Below, in pieces: positions 9,455-19,061 of a stretch of 64,000 bases of DNA. Position numbers and translations under genes: made by a program. The notes beneath the pieces are model-generated. The model had not been told where the DNA came from, made no database searches, and saw only the letters and a list, made by a program, of their open reading frames with translations. Source of the stretch: Zoogloea sp. 1C4 (GTDB taxonomy: Bacteria > Pseudomonadota > Gammaproteobacteria > Burkholderiales > Rhodocyclaceae); contig NZ_SSXU01000002.1 in the NCBI RefSeq assembly GCF_009469605.1, positions 114,807 through 178,806 on the forward strand, written 5' to 3'. Position 1 is the stretch's first letter. Every line of letters starts with the position of its first letter.

Positions 9455-10639
9455 TCAGTCCTTGTAGCGCTCTTCGAGGGCCGCGATGGCCGGCAGGGTC
9501 TTGCCTTCGAGGAACTCGAGGAAGGCGCCGCCGCCGGTGGAGATGTAGCCCACGTCGTCGGCGATGTGGAACTTGGCGATGGCCGCCAGGGTGTCGCCGC
9601 CGCCAGCGATGGAGAAGGCTTCGGAGTGGGCGATGGCGGAGGCCATCATCTTGGTGCCGCCGGCGAACTGGGGCAGCTCGAACACGCCGACCGGGCCGTT
9701 CCAGACGATGGTGCCGGCGTTGGCGATGATCTCGCCCAGGCGCGCGGCGCTCTTCGGGCCGATGTCGAGGATGCGGTCGTGGGCGGCCACGTCATCGACG
9801 GAGATCTTGTTGGCGCGGGCCAGGGCGGAGACTTCGTCGGCCACCACCACGTCGGTCGGCAGGGGCACTTCGGCGCCGCGTTCCTTCATGATGTCCATGA
9901 TCGCGTGGGCTTCCTTGACCAGGTCGGGCTCGGCCAGGGATTCGCCGATGCGCTTGCCGGAGGCCAGCAGGAAGGTGTTGGCGATGCCGCCGCCAACGAT
10001 CAGTTGGTCCACCTTGTCGGCCAGCGACTTGAGGATGGTCAGCTTGGACGACACCTTGGAGCCGCCGACGATGGCGACCAGCGGGCGGGCCGGGTTGCCC
10101 AGGGCCTTGCCCAGCGCGTCGATTTCGGCGCCCATCAGGATGCCGGCGCAGGCCACGGGGGCGAAGCGGGCGATGCCGTGGGTGGTGGCTTCGGCGCGGT
10201 GGGCGGTGCCGAAGGCGTCGTTCACGTAGATGTCGCACAGGGCGGCCATCTTCTTGGCGAGCTCTTCGTTGTCCTTCTTCTCGCCCTTGTTGCAGCGGCA
10301 GTTTTCGAGCAGCACGACTTCGCCGGCGGCGACTTCGAAGCCACCGTCGACCCAGTTCTGGATCAGGCGCACGGGTTTGCCCAGCAGCTGGCCCAGGCGC
10401 ACGGCGACCGGCGCGAGGGTGTCGTCGGCCTTCAGCTCGCCCTCGGTCGGGCGACCCAGGTGGGAGGTGACCATGACTGCGGCGCCGCCTTCGACGGCGT
10501 ACTTGATGGACGGGATGGAGGCGCGGATGCGGGTGTCTTCGGTGATGTTGCCGGCGTCGTCCTGGGGCACGTTCAGGTCGGCACGGATGAAGACACGCTT
10601 GCCCTTGACGTCGAGATCGGTGAGTTTCTTGACTTGCAT
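9455..10639 (-). CDS. pgk: Phosphoglycerate kinase
   Basis: This 394-residue cytosolic enzyme interconverts 3-phosphoglycerate + ATP and 1,3-bisphosphoglycerate + ADP, in glycolysis or the Calvin cycle. Signature regions are present: RADLNVP near the N-terminus, SHLGRPTE, the substrate-lobe [19 protein letters not shown] and the nucleotide-lobe GGGDTLAAI. The length is normal. It is the last gene of a minus-strand cluster tkt-gap-pgk and is separated from gap by a terminator-like hairpin, so its expression may be lower than or uncoupled from that of gap. Confidence 0.97.
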   Translation of the reverse strand: MQVKKLTDLDVKGKRVFIRADLNVPQDDAGNITEDTRIRASIPSIKYAVEGGAAVMVTSHLGRPTEGELKADDTLAPVAVRLGQLLGKPVRLIQNWVDGGFEVAAGEVVLLENCRCNKGEKKDNEELAKKMAALCDIYVNDAFGTAHRAEATTHGIARFAPVACAGILMGAEIDALGKALGNPARPLVAIVGGSKVSSKLTILKSLADKVDQLIVGGGIANTFLLASGKRIGESLAEPDLVKEAHAIMDIMKERGAEVPLPTDVVVADEVSALARANKISVDDVAAHDRILDIGPKSAARLGEIIANAGTIVWNGPVGVFELPQFAGGTKMMASAIAHSEAFSIAGGGDTLAAIAKFHIADDVGYISTGGGAFLEFLEGKTLPAIAALEERYKD

Positions 10640-10661
10640 GATGATGTTCTTCGAGGCTTCG

Positions 10662-10692
10662 GAATGAAAAACGCCCCGCGCAGGCGGGGCGT
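10662..10692 (-). terminator. Intercistronic terminator/attenuator between gap and pgk
   Basis: On the minus strand a 9-bp GC stem (10692-10684 with 10679-10671) closes a 4-base loop and runs into TTTTTCATTCC. It lies between the gap stop and the pgk start, so it should reduce or partly terminate gap transcripts before pgk. Confidence 0.75.
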
Positions 10693-10705
10693 CGAAACAA
10701 CAGGC

Positions 10706-11734
10706 TTACTTGGCGTTGACGTAGGCGCGGGCCGCGTCGAGCATGCGGCAGGAGTAGCCCCACTCGTTGTCGTACCAGGCCAGCACCTTGACCAGCACGG
10801 AGCCGTCTTCACCCTTGATGACGCGGGTCTGGGTGGCGTCGAAGGTGGAGGAGACGGTGGTGTGGTTGAAGTCGGAGGACACCAGAGGCTCGTTGTTGAC
10901 GGCCAGGATGCCCTTCAGCGGGCCGTTGGCCGCGGCGGTCATCAGCGCGTTGATTTCTTCCTTGGTGGTGGCGCGCTCGGCGGTGAAGGTGAGATCCACC
11001 AGCGAGACGTTGATGGTCGGCACGCGCAGGGCGAAGCCATCGACCTTGCCAACCAGCTGCGGCAGCACCAGGCCGACGGCCTTGGCGGCGCCGGTCTTGG
11101 TCGGGATGATGTTGGCGGCAGCGGCGCGGGCGCGGCGCAGATCCTTGTGGCGGACGTCCACGGTCACCTGGTCGTTGGTGTAGGCGTGGATGGTGGTCAT
11201 CAGGCCCTGCTTGATGCCGACGCTGTCGGCCAGGATCTTGGCGACCGGGGCCAGGCAGTTGGTGGTGCAGGAGGCGTTGGAGACGACGGTCATGTCGGCA
11301 CGCAGCGCTTCTTCGTTGACGCCCATGACGATGGTGGTGTCCACGTCGTCACCGCCCGGGGCGGAGATCAGCACGCGCTTGGCGCCCTGGTCGAGCAGCG
11401 CCTGGGCCTTGGCCTTGGTGGTGTAGGCGCCGGTGCACTCGAGCAGCACGTCCACGCCGTGGGAACCCCAGTTGACGCCCTTCGGATCCTTGGTGGAGTA
11501 GAACGGGATCTTCTTGCCGTCGATGATGATGACGTTGTCGCCTTCGGTTTCGACGGAGGTCGCAAAGCGGCCGTGGGTGGTGTCGTACTTGAGCAGGTGG
11601 GCGTTGGTGGCCAGATCGCCGGAGGCGTTGATGGCGACCACTTCGAATTCGTTCTGCAGACCTTGCTCGTAAATGGCGCGCAGCGTGCAGCGACCGATAC
11701 GACCGAAACCATTGATGGCAACTTTGATGCTCAT
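10706..11734 (-). CDS. gap: Glyceraldehyde-3-phosphate dehydrogenase, possibly NADP-preferring
   Basis: The enzyme (342 residues) has the Rossmann INGFGRIGR motif and the catalytic [12 protein letters not shown] Cys region. At the cofactor-specifying position the sequence reads VAINASGD instead of the AIND of classical NAD-dependent GapA. As I recall, the same loss of the Asp occurs in anabolic, NADP-preferring GapB enzymes, so a reductive (Calvin/gluconeogenic) role is inferred. A strong ribosome site (GGGAGAAGG) precedes the ATG. A GC palindrome at 11782-11801 lies in the 90-base gap after tkt. The gene sits with tkt and pgk, and a phosphoribulokinase gene lies 6 kb away. Confidence 0.95.
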   Translation of the reverse strand: MSIKVAINGFGRIGRCTLRAIYEQGLQNEFEVVAINASGDLATNAHLLKYDTTHGRFATSVETEGDNVIIIDGKKIPFYSTKDPKGVNWGSHGVDVLLECTGAYTTKAKAQALLDQGAKRVLISAPGGDDVDTTIVMGVNEEALRADMTVVSNASCTTNCLAPVAKILADSVGIKQGLMTTIHAYTNDQVTVDVRHKDLRRARAAAANIIPTKTGAAKAVGLVLPQLVGKVDGFALRVPTINVSLVDLTFTAERATTKEEINALMTAAANGPLKGILAVNNEPLVSSDFNHTTVSSTFDATQTRVIKGEDGSVLVKVLAWYDNEWGYSCRMLDAARAYVNAK

Positions 11735-11824
11735 CGAGCCTTCTCCCTAGTTAATTACACGAAACCGAAATCATGTTGCTTGCGGCGCCCGGGGGCGCCG
11801 CGCCTGTATTGTGGTGCGCCTGGA

Positions 11825-13855
11825 TCAGGCGAGCACCTTCTTCACGGCGGCGACGACTGCCTCGGCGGTGATGCCGAAATACTTGAACAGTTCGCCGGCC
11901 GGGGCCGATTCGCCGAAGCGGTCGAGGCCGATGACCTCGCCCTCGAGGCCCACGTACTTGCGCCAGCCGTCGGTGACGCCGGCTTCCACGGCGACGCGAG
12001 GCAGGCCCTTGGGCAGCACGGCGGCGCGGTAGGCGGCGTCCTGGCGGTCGAAGACGTTGGTGCTGGGCATCGACACCACGCGCACGGCCACGCCATCAAT
12101 GGCGAGCTGCTTCTGGGCGGCCATGGCGAGGGCGACCTCGGAGCCGGTCGCTATGATAACGGCTTGCGGCGAAACCGGCTGTGACACAGTGCCCGCTTCG
12201 GACAACACGTAACCGCCGCGGCGGATGTCGGCCACCTGCTGGCTGCTGCGCGGCTGGAAGGGCAGGTTCTGACGCGAGAAGGCCAGCGAGCTGGGGCCGG
12301 TGGCGCGTTCGATCGACGCCGCCCAGGCGACCGCCGATTCGGTGGTGTCGCAGGGGCGCCAGACGTCCATGTTGGGGATCAGGCGCAGGGAGGCAGTCTG
12401 CTCGACCGGCTGGTGGGTTGGGCCGTCTTCGCCGAGGCCGATCGAGTCGTGGGTGAACACGAAGATCTGGCGCACCTTCATCAGCGCCGCCATGCGCAGG
12501 GCGTTGCGGGCGTATTCGCTGAACATCAGGAAGGTGGCGGTGTAGGGGATCAGGCCGCCGTGCAGCGCGATGCCGTTGGCGATGGCCGCCATGCCGAACT
12601 CGCGCACGCCGTAGTAAACGTAGTTGCCGCCGGTGCTGCGGGAGACGCCCTTGGCGCCGGACCACAGGGTGAGGTTGGAGCCGGCCAGGTCGGCCGAGCC
12701 GCCGAGGAGTTCGGGCAGCTTGGGCGCGAAGGCTTCGATACTGTTCTGGCTGGCCTTGCGGGTGGCGATGGTCTCGGCCTTCTCGGTGACCTTGGCGAGC
12801 ACTGCATCCACGTGGGCAGCCCAGTCGGCGGGCAGCTCACCGGCCATGCGGCGGGTGAATTCGGCGGCGAGCTCGGGGAACTCGGCGGCGTAGGCGGCGA
12901 AGCGGGTGTTCCAGTCGGCCTCGAAAGCGGCGCCCTTGGCGCGGGCATCCCAGGCTTCGTAAACATCCGCCGGGATCTCGAAGGGCGGGTGGTTCCAGCC
13001 GATGTAGGCGCGGGCGGCTTCGATCTCGGCGGCACCCAGCGGGGCGCCGTGGACGTCGTGGCTGTCCTGCTTGTTGGGGCTGCCGGCGCCGATGATGGTC
13101 TTGCAGCAGATCAGCGACGGCTTGCCGGTCTCGGCCTGGGCGGCCTTCAGGGCGGCCTCGATGGCGACCGGGTCGTGGCCCTGGACGTCGCGCACCACGT
13201 GCCAGCCGTAGGCCTCGAAGCGCTTCGGGGTTTCGTCGGTGAACCAGCCCTCGACGTGGCCGTCGATGGAGATGTTGTTGTCGTCGTAGAAGGCGATCAG
13301 CTTGCCCAGGCCCCAGGTGCCGGCGAGCGAACAGGCTTCGTGGGAGACGCCTTCCATCAGGCAGCCGTCGCCCAGGAAGACGTAGGTGTGGTGATCGATG
13401 ATGTCGTGGCCGGGACGGTTGAAGTCGGCGGCGAGGATCTTCTCGGCCAGCGCCATGCCGACCGCGTTGGTGATGCCCTGGCCCAGCGGGCCGGTGGTGG
13501 TCTCGACGCCGGGGGTGTAGCCGACTTCCGGGTGGCCCGGGGTCTTGCTGTGCAGCTGGCGGAAGTTCTTCAGGTCGTCGATCGACAGATCGTAGCCGGT
13601 GAGGTGCAGCAGGGCGTAGATCAGCATCGAGCCGTGGCCGTTGGACTGGACGAAGCGGTCGCGGTCAGCCCACTTGGGATTTGCCGGGTTGTGGCGCAGA
13701 TGGCGGCGCCACAGGACTTCGGCGATCTCGGCCATGCCCATCGGGGCACCAGGATGGCCGGAGTTGGCCTTCTGGACGGCGTCCATGGCCAGCGCGCGAA
13801 TCGCGCCAGTCAGGGGGTTGAAGACGGGCGGCTTGACATTACGCGAAGAAGACAT
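11825..13855 (-). CDS. tkt: Transketolase
   Basis: This 676-residue thiamine-diphosphate enzyme moves two-carbon units between sugar phosphates in the pentose-phosphate and Calvin cycles. Visible marks are [15 protein letters not shown], the ThDP motif [13 protein letters not shown], and the C-terminal transketolase region with [19 protein letters not shown] chose the ATG at 13855 ([11 protein letters not shown]), which has GAAGG upstream; an upstream in-frame start at 13963 would add 36 residues that look like non-coding sequence. It is the first gene of tkt-gap-pgk and is divergent from the lipoprotein gene at 14029. Confidence 0.96.
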   Translation of the reverse strand: MSSSRNVKPPVFNPLTGAIRALAMDAVQKANSGHPGAPMGMAEIAEVLWRRHLRHNPANPKWADRDRFVQSNGHGSMLIYALLHLTGYDLSIDDLKNFRQLHSKTPGHPEVGYTPGVETTTGPLGQGITNAVGMALAEKILAADFNRPGHDIIDHHTYVFLGDGCLMEGVSHEACSLAGTWGLGKLIAFYDDNNISIDGHVEGWFTDETPKRFEAYGWHVVRDVQGHDPVAIEAALKAAQAETGKPSLICCKTIIGAGSPNKQDSHDVHGAPLGAAEIEAARAYIGWNHPPFEIPADVYEAWDARAKGAAFEADWNTRFAAYAAEFPELAAEFTRRMAGELPADWAAHVDAVLAKVTEKAETIATRKASQNSIEAFAPKLPELLGGSADLAGSNLTLWSGAKGVSRSTGGNYVYYGVREFGMAAIANGIALHGGLIPYTATFLMFSEYARNALRMAALMKVRQIFVFTHDSIGLGEDGPTHQPVEQTASLRLIPNMDVWRPCDTTESAVAWAASIERATGPSSLAFSRQNLPFQPRSSQQVADIRRGGYVLSEAGTVSQPVSPQAVIIATGSEVALAMAAQKQLAIDGVAVRVVSMPSTNVFDRQDAAYRAAVLPKGLPRVAVEAGVTDGWRKYVGLEGEVIGLDRFGESAPAGELFKYFGITAEAVVAAVKKVLA

Positions 13856-14028
13856 CTGGGAACCTTCGGCCGGGGAGAGCGGCGCGCAAAGACCGCAATT
13901 ATCTTTGATTTCCCGGGGCTTGGGTAGCCTTGGCGGCTTGAATCCACCTGTTGGGCCCGTCACGGCCGGGATGGAAAAACTCCGGCATAATCCCGGACGC
14001 CTTACATTTTCTTACATCGCGCCCGCCG

Positions 14029-15414
14029 ATGCGTCTGCTCTCCCGCTGGACCGCCCTCGTCGTCGTCCTTGCCGCCCTGCTGCTGGGCGGTTGTGGCGGC
14101 ATGAAATACACCGTTGATGATGGCCGCAAGGTCAATGAGACGCTGCTCGGCAACCTGCGTGCCCTGGGCCACGGCGAGCGCGCGCTGCGCCCGGCCATCG
14201 TGCGCTCCGCGGCCCTCAAGGACCCGGACTGCAGCCACCAGTGGGAGCTGCCCTTCAGCGTGGCGACGAGCTACGAGTGGGAAGAGGACGACCGGGTGGC
14301 GTGGGTGCGCGCGCTGCAGGTGGACGAGCGGCTCACCGTGGTGGCCGCCGCGCCGGACATCGGCCTTGCGCCCGGCGACAAGATCGTCGAGATCAAGGGC
14401 TACAAGAAGAACGACGCCAACAAGATGCTGGCCGAGCTCGCCGAACTGCGTGACGACGGCGAGCCTTTCCCCATCAGGACGGCCGCCGGCAAGACGGTGA
14501 CCATCAAGCCCCTGCAGGTGTGCCGTGGCTATGCCCGGCTGGCGCCGCCGGTCACGCCCGGCTACCAGGATTTTCACTGGCTGATGAGCATTCATCCGCT
14601 GGAGATCTTCGGCCCCCAGATCACCCCCGACGAAGCCCTGTGGATGGTGCTGTGGACCCAGGGCCTGTCGGAAGAGGGTGGGGCGCGGATGAAGACCTAC
14701 CACTACAGCAAGGAGATCGTCTCCACGCTGTTCGAGATCGCGTCCCTTGCCACCGGCCTCAACGCCGCGGCGCAGGCCGCCAAGGTGGCGGCCAACCAGG
14801 CAGCCCAGGCGGCGGCTGCGGCGGCCGCCAAGTCGGCATCCGAAGCGGTCGCCAAGCAGGCGCTGCAGGAGGCCGCCAGGAAGCTGGCCGAACAGGCCGC
14901 CCAGGATTACGTCCAGAAGATTGGTGAGGAAGTGGTGAAGTCGGTCGGCCGCCAAGCTGGCAATGTGCTGCGGGACACCTTCATGGCGCGGATGGGGATG
15001 GCGGTGTCGAGCCTGTCGTGGGTGGCCACCACGGCTTTCGACGATGCCGACCGCTGGGCTTACGACCGCATCGGCAAGCTTGGCGGCGACCCGCTGGCCG
15101 GCGCAAGCCTGCATCAGAAGCTCCTCGACCAGAACCGCATCAGCAACGTCTTTGTGCTGGATGAAGAGCGGTTGGCCAAGTTCGTGAACCTCGCCCGCCA
15201 GACCCAGCGTGAAGAAATGCTCGCGGCTGTCCTCAAGGGCGCGTCGCTGGAGGCGTTTACGTTGAAGCTCTCCGATCTGCCCAGCGCCTCCGACGAAATC
15301 GGCGGCATGGCGCTCGCCTCGGACAGCGAGGAGATCAAGCCGCCTTCGGGCCTTGGCCAGACCGGCCTGATCGATGCAATGCTGAGAATGCCCCTCGAAT
15401 CGGGCGACGAATGA
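14029..15414 (+). CDS. PDZ-containing lipoprotein resembling a catalytically dead M48 protease
   Basis: The protein has 461 residues. The ATG at 14029 gives a lipoprotein signal with lipobox LGGC (Cys22); earlier in-frame starts do not. Residues of about 90-165 look like a PDZ fold (VVAAAPDIGLAPGDKIVEIKG). The overall plan matches betaproteobacterial M48 metallopeptidases with an N-terminal PDZ domain. However, where HExxH is expected, after TPDEALWMVL (199-208), the sequence reads WTQGLSEE, and the third-ligand region reads FDDADRW (337-343) instead of an E-x-x-x-D motif. A long Ala-rich coiled segment (about 245-300) is inserted. I therefore read it as a pseudoprotease, with moderate confidence. 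The MORN gene follows after 3 bases, so the two are surely co-transcribed. Confidence 0.6.
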   Translation: MRLLSRWTALVVVLAALLLGGCGGMKYTVDDGRKVNETLLGNLRALGHGERALRPAIVRSAALKDPDCSHQWELPFSVATSYEWEEDDRVAWVRALQVDERLTVVAAAPDIGLAPGDKIVEIKGYKKNDANKMLAELAELRDDGEPFPIRTAAGKTVTIKPLQVCRGYARLAPPVTPGYQDFHWLMSIHPLEIFGPQITPDEALWMVLWTQGLSEEGGARMKTYHYSKEIVSTLFEIASLATGLNAAAQAAKVAANQAAQAAAAAAAKSASEAVAKQALQEAARKLAEQAAQDYVQKIGEEVVKSVGRQAGNVLRDTFMARMGMAVSSLSWVATTAFDDADRWAYDRIGKLGGDPLAGASLHQKLLDQNRISNVFVLDEERLAKFVNLARQTQREEMLAAVLKGASLEAFTLKLSDLPSASDEIGGMALASDSEEIKPPSGLGQTGLIDAMLRMPLESGDE

Positions 15415-15417
15415 GTC

Positions 15418-17184
15418 ATGAAGAAGATGCGAATCCTTGATCTGTGCGGTGCCCTGGCCTGTTCGCTCATCACCGCGGCGGTCGCCCAGACGTCGCCGCC
15501 GGCCTCGTCGATGCCCGACGACTCCGGCGCCCAGCTGGATTGCCCGGCCGCCATGCAGCAGGCCGAGCTGACCTTCGAACGCGGCCAGCAGGTGGCCGCC
15601 GCCAAGCGCTGGAAGGACGCCCAGCCCCTGCTTGCCGAAGCCAGCGGCGCCTTTCTGAGCATCGCCGCCAACTGCCCGGCGGTGGCGGCCCAGGCCAACA
15701 AGCATGGCGACAAGGCCGCCGCGCTCCTCAAGCAGGTGGACGCGGCGTCGAGCCACCAGAGCGAATGCCTGCCGCGCCTCGACAAGGCCCTCGATCTGGA
15801 GGTGAAGGTGGCGGCGGCCCGTGGCGAGAAGGGCGATCCGGCCCAGATCGAACGTCTGCTGGCCGATGCCGAGAATGTTTGGCGTGAGGCGGCCGACCTG
15901 TGCCATCCACCCCACAAGGAGAAAGCCGAGAAGAGCCTCGCGGCCACCGTGCGCGCCCGGGCGGCCAATGCCGAGCTCCTCAGTTCCGGCCCGGCCTGCG
16001 ATGCGGCCTGGAAGAGTGCCACGTCCCTCGGCGACTACGCCCGCGTGGCCTGGAAGGACAAGCGCTGGGACGACGCCGCGTCCCTCTACAGCAAGGCCGT
16101 GCTGGCCTGGGAAGGCGCCGCCGATAAATGCGCCGGCACCCGCCAGACCCAGGCCATGCGCAAGGTCGAGCAGACCCAGATCGACGCCCACAACGCCGAA
16201 CACTGCGGCCCCCTGTGGGATTCGGCCACCGACCAGACCCAGCAGCTGCGTACCACCGGGCAGGCGGTGTCGGCCACCGAGAAGGACGTGCTGTCGGTGA
16301 AGGCCGAGGTGGCCTGGCGCGACGCGGTGATCCAGTGCCGCGGCAACCCCCAGAGCCTGGCCCGCACCAACGCAGACGCGATCTCCCGGGAGCGCGGCAC
16401 GCCGCTGCCCCAGAATGCGATGGCCCTGTACGGCAGCCGCAAGGCGCCGCCGCCGGCCATCGTCACCAATCAGCCGGTGGTGGCGCCGGTGGTCGTCCAG
16501 CCGGCTGCCTCGGCGGTCGCCAAACTGCCGGCTGCCGCCGCGGTAACGGCCACGGCAGCCGCGGCGACGACCGCCGCCCCAGCGCCGGCACCGGCACCCA
16601 AGCCTGCGCCGGTGGCCGAGAACAAACCTGCCGCTCCGACCCCGGCCGCTCCGCCGGGCGAAGTGGTGCTGGTGGCGGGCGACACCACTTATCGCGGCGC
16701 CTTCACGCTCGAGCGCCAGACTGGGGCGGTGAGCGGTACCGGCACCGTCGAATGGACCAACGGCGAGCGTTACGTGGGCACCCTGGTCAATGGCCGCAAG
16801 CACGGCAAGGGGCGCTTCGAGTGGGTGGGCGGCCAGTGGTACGAGGGCGACTGGGTGGATGACCAGGCCGTCGGCTACGGGGTGATCCGCTTTGCTGGTG
16901 GCAACCGCTACGAGGGCGCGGTGAAGGATGGCGAGCCCAACGGGCGCGGCACCCAGATCTTCCCCAGCGGCGACAGCTACACCGGCGACTTCGTGCGCGG
17001 GGTGTTCCACGGCCAGGGCAGCTACGCCTGGAAGAACGGCAACCGCTACGACGGCACCTGGAACATGGGCCGCAAGCACGGCCAGGGCCGGCTGACCTGG
17101 GCCAGCGGCGAAGGCTGGGAGGGCGAATTCCAGAACGACCAGCAGACCGACAAGGGCAAGAACCTCACCGCATCGGTCAAGTAA
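15418..17184 (+). CDS. Exported MORN-repeat protein
   Basis: This is a 588-residue protein with a signal peptide (MKKMRILDLCGALACSLITA, cleavage near VAQ). The N-terminal 340 residues are Cys-containing and helical, with no family I recognise. A Pro/Ala linker (about 360-415) leads to six or seven C-terminal MORN repeats (from about residue 421), for example YVGTLVNGRKHGKGRFEW and YDGTWNMGRKHGQGRLTW. MORN repeats form elongated beta-hairpin stacks that often bind lipids or act as scaffolds. The gene starts 3 bases after the pseudoprotease-like lipoprotein gene, which suggests that the two proteins act together at the envelope. Confidence 0.8.
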   Translation: MKKMRILDLCGALACSLITAAVAQTSPPASSMPDDSGAQLDCPAAMQQAELTFERGQQVAAAKRWKDAQPLLAEASGAFLSIAANCPAVAAQANKHGDKAAALLKQVDAASSHQSECLPRLDKALDLEVKVAAARGEKGDPAQIERLLADAENVWREAADLCHPPHKEKAEKSLAATVRARAANAELLSSGPACDAAWKSATSLGDYARVAWKDKRWDDAASLYSKAVLAWEGAADKCAGTRQTQAMRKVEQTQIDAHNAEHCGPLWDSATDQTQQLRTTGQAVSATEKDVLSVKAEVAWRDAVIQCRGNPQSLARTNADAISRERGTPLPQNAMALYGSRKAPPPAIVTNQPVVAPVVVQPAASAVAKLPAAAAVTATAAAATTAAPAPAPAPKPAPVAENKPAAPTPAAPPGEVVLVAGDTTYRGAFTLERQTGAVSGTGTVEWTNGERYVGTLVNGRKHGKGRFEWVGGQWYEGDWVDDQAVGYGVIRFAGGNRYEGAVKDGEPNGRGTQIFPSGDSYTGDFVRGVFHGQGSYAWKNGNRYDGTWNMGRKHGQGRLTWASGEGWEGEFQNDQQTDKGKNLTASVK

Positions 17185-17197
17185 GGTCGGGCGTGAA

Positions 17198-17232
17198 AAT
17201 GAAACGGGGCAGCCGCGGCTGCCCCGTTGTCG
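17198..17232. terminator. Bidirectional terminator between the MORN and prk genes
   Basis: An 11-bp stem (17204-17214 with 17217-17227) is flanked by TGTCGTTT on the plus side and by TTCATTTTC when read on the minus strand. It can end both converging transcripts. Confidence 0.8.
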
Positions 17233-17245
17233 TTTCAGGCTGGCG

Positions 17246-18121
17246 TCACACCCACTGGCGACGGCGTTCCATCAGTTTCCAGATCAGCGGGGTGAGGATC
17301 AGCTGCATCGCCAGATCGAGCTTGCCGCCGGGCACCACGATGGTGTTGGCGCGGGACATGAAGCTGCCGTCCACCATCCGCAGCAGGTAGGGGAAATCCA
17401 CGCCCCGCGGATCGCGGAAGCGGATGATGACCATCGACTCGTCGGCGGTGGGGATGTCGCGGGCGATGAACGGGTTCGACGTATCCACCATCGGCACCCG
17501 CTGGAAGTTGATGTGCGTGTGCGAGAACTGCGGGACGATGTAATGCACGTAGTCGTGCATCCGCCGCAGGATGGTCTCCTGCACGGCCTCGAGGGAATAG
17601 CCGCGGGTTTTCGTGTCCCGGTGGATCTTTTGTATCCACTCCAGGTTGGTGATTGGAACGACGCCGATCAGCAAGTCGGCGTGGCGGCAGATGTTCACCT
17701 TGTCGGTGATCACCGCGCCGTGCAGGCCTTCGTAGAACAGACAGTCGGTGTCCGGCGGGATGTCTTCCCAGGGCGTGAAGCTGCCCACCTTCAGGCCGCG
17801 GCGGGCGGCTTCTTCGGAATGGTGGAGGTAATGGCGGCGCCGGCCGCTGCCCGATTCGCCGTAGGTGCGGAAGAGCTGTTCGAGGTCTTCGAGCAGGTTG
17901 GCCTCGGGGCCGAAGTGGCTGATCCCGCGCTGGCCCTTGTTTTCGGCGTCGATGATGAGTTCGCGGATCTCGTCGCGGGTGTAGCGGTGGAAGCTGTCGC
18001 CTTCGATGATGGCGGCGTTGACCTTCTCGCGCCAGAAGATGCCTTCAAAGGTGTGCTTCACGGTCGTCGTGCCGGAGCCGGACGAGCCGGTCACCACGAC
18101 GATGGGGTGCTTCATGGACAT
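17246..18121 (-). CDS. prk: Phosphoribulokinase, CbbP type
   Basis: This 291-residue enzyme phosphorylates ribulose-5-phosphate to ribulose-1,5-bisphosphate, the Calvin-cycle-specific kinase step. The P-loop GSSGSGTTT, the IEGDSFHRY segment, FYEGLHGAV and the C-terminal GGKLDLAMQLILTP match CbbP of autotrophic proteobacteria better than the non-autotrophic PrkB group. The start at 18121 (MSMKHP) has TGGAGC upstream; the longer open frame is not coding-like. No RuBisCO or cbbR gene is in the window, so autotrophy is suggested but not shown. It converges with the MORN gene. Confidence 0.93.
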   Translation of the reverse strand: MSMKHPIVVVTGSSGSGTTTVKHTFEGIFWREKVNAAIIEGDSFHRYTRDEIRELIIDAENKGQRGISHFGPEANLLEDLEQLFRTYGESGSGRRRHYLHHSEEAARRGLKVGSFTPWEDIPPDTDCLFYEGLHGAVITDKVNICRHADLLIGVVPITNLEWIQKIHRDTKTRGYSLEAVQETILRRMHDYVHYIVPQFSHTHINFQRVPMVDTSNPFIARDIPTADESMVIIRFRDPRGVDFPYLLRMVDGSFMSRANTIVVPGGKLDLAMQLILTPLIWKLMERRRQWV

Positions 18122-18251
18122 GGATTGCTCCAGAAAATGAGTGTTTTTGGAGCAGGCCACGGGGTCATGAACTGTTCCAAAAGCACTCCAGCAACTTTCC
18201 GGAGCGAGCGGGGTTAGCTCAGCAATATCTGTGCCGAGTCTCCTGAGGGCC

Positions 18252-19061
18252 TCATGCGTGGCTGTGCAGCCACACGCGCCACTCTTCAAACAGGGCCGGG
18301 CTGGCGGCGGCGATCACCGAGCGCTTGATGGCCGGCCCGGCGGTGAGCGGCGTGCCGCCCAGGGTGCTGTAGGCACCACCGGCTTCGTCGAGGATCAGGC
18401 GACCGGCGGCGTAGTCCCAAAGCATTTGCCCGCCGTGGATGTACACGTCGAGCCGGCCGGCGGCCACGTAGCACCATTCGAGGGCGCTGGAGCCGAAGTT
18501 GCGCTGGGAGTAATACGGCGGGCGCACCGCGAGCTCGTCGCCCAGGTGGTGGCTGATGCGTTTGAAGTCGACGCCGGCGACGGCGTCCTTGAGGCGTGCG
18601 GCCGGGCTGCGCAGGGGCAGCGCCACGTCGTTGAGCCAGGCGCCGGCGCCGCGGGCGGCGTAAAAGGCTTCGTCGGTGATCGGGTTGTAGACCACCCCGA
18701 GCTGGGTCTTGTGGTCGATAAGATAGGCCACCGCCACGCCGAAGAAGGGAATCCCGTTGGCGAAGTTGGTGGTGCCGTCGATGGGGTCGATGACCCACAG
18801 GCCGCCCTTGCCCAGGTGCCACACACGTCCTTGCTCCTCGGCGCTCATCTCTTCGCCGAGCACGGCGCCGGGGATGAGCCTGGGCAGGCGTTCGACCAGC
18901 GCGGCCTGGGAGGCCAGATCGGCTTCGGTGAGCACGCTGCCGTCGGCCTTGTGCTCGCGCACGGCGCTGAGGTAGCGGGGCAGAATGGTTTCCTTGGCCA
19001 TCTCGCGGACGAGATCGGCCAGGGCGCGGGCCTGTTCGAGGCGTTGGGCGGCGTTCAGCAT
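18252..19061 (-). CDS. Inositol monophosphatase family phosphatase
   Basis: The product has 269 residues and the metal-binding motifs of the IMPase/FBPase-like superfamily: GEEM, DPIDGTTNF and WDYAAGRLILDEAGG. Members dephosphorylate inositol phosphates, fructose-1,6-bisphosphate or 3'-phosphoadenosine phosphates, and the substrate cannot be told from sequence. The closeness of a Calvin-cycle kinase makes a sugar bisphosphatase role conceivable but unproven. Its start codon overlaps the end of the upstream thioredoxin-like gene by 7 bases, indicating translational coupling. Confidence 0.9.
   Translation of the reverse strand: MLNAAQRLEQARALADLVREMAKETILPRYLSAVREHKADGSVLTEADLASQAALVERLPRLIPGAVLGEEMSAEEQGRVWHLGKGGLWVIDPIDGTTNFANGIPFFGVAVAYLIDHKTQLGVVYNPITDEAFYAARGAGAWLNDVALPLRSPAARLKDAVAGVDFKRISHHLGDELAVRPPYYSQRNFGSSALEWCYVAAGRLDVYIHGGQMLWDYAAGRLILDEAGGAYSTLGGTPLTAGPAIKRSVIAAASPALFEEWRVWLHSHA

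Noticed and set aside
11782-11801. GC palindrome between tkt and gap as a Rho-independent terminator
   Set aside because: No T-run follows on the minus strand; it is kept only as a note under gap.
9566-12184. Long plus-strand frame across pgk, gap and tkt
   Set aside because: It is antisense to three certain enzymes, and its composition is typical of codon-shadow translation.
14002-17079. Long minus-strand frame opposite the lipoprotein and MORN genes
   Set aside because: The plus-strand genes have signal peptides, a lipobox and MORN repeats; the minus product has none of these and is a shadow.
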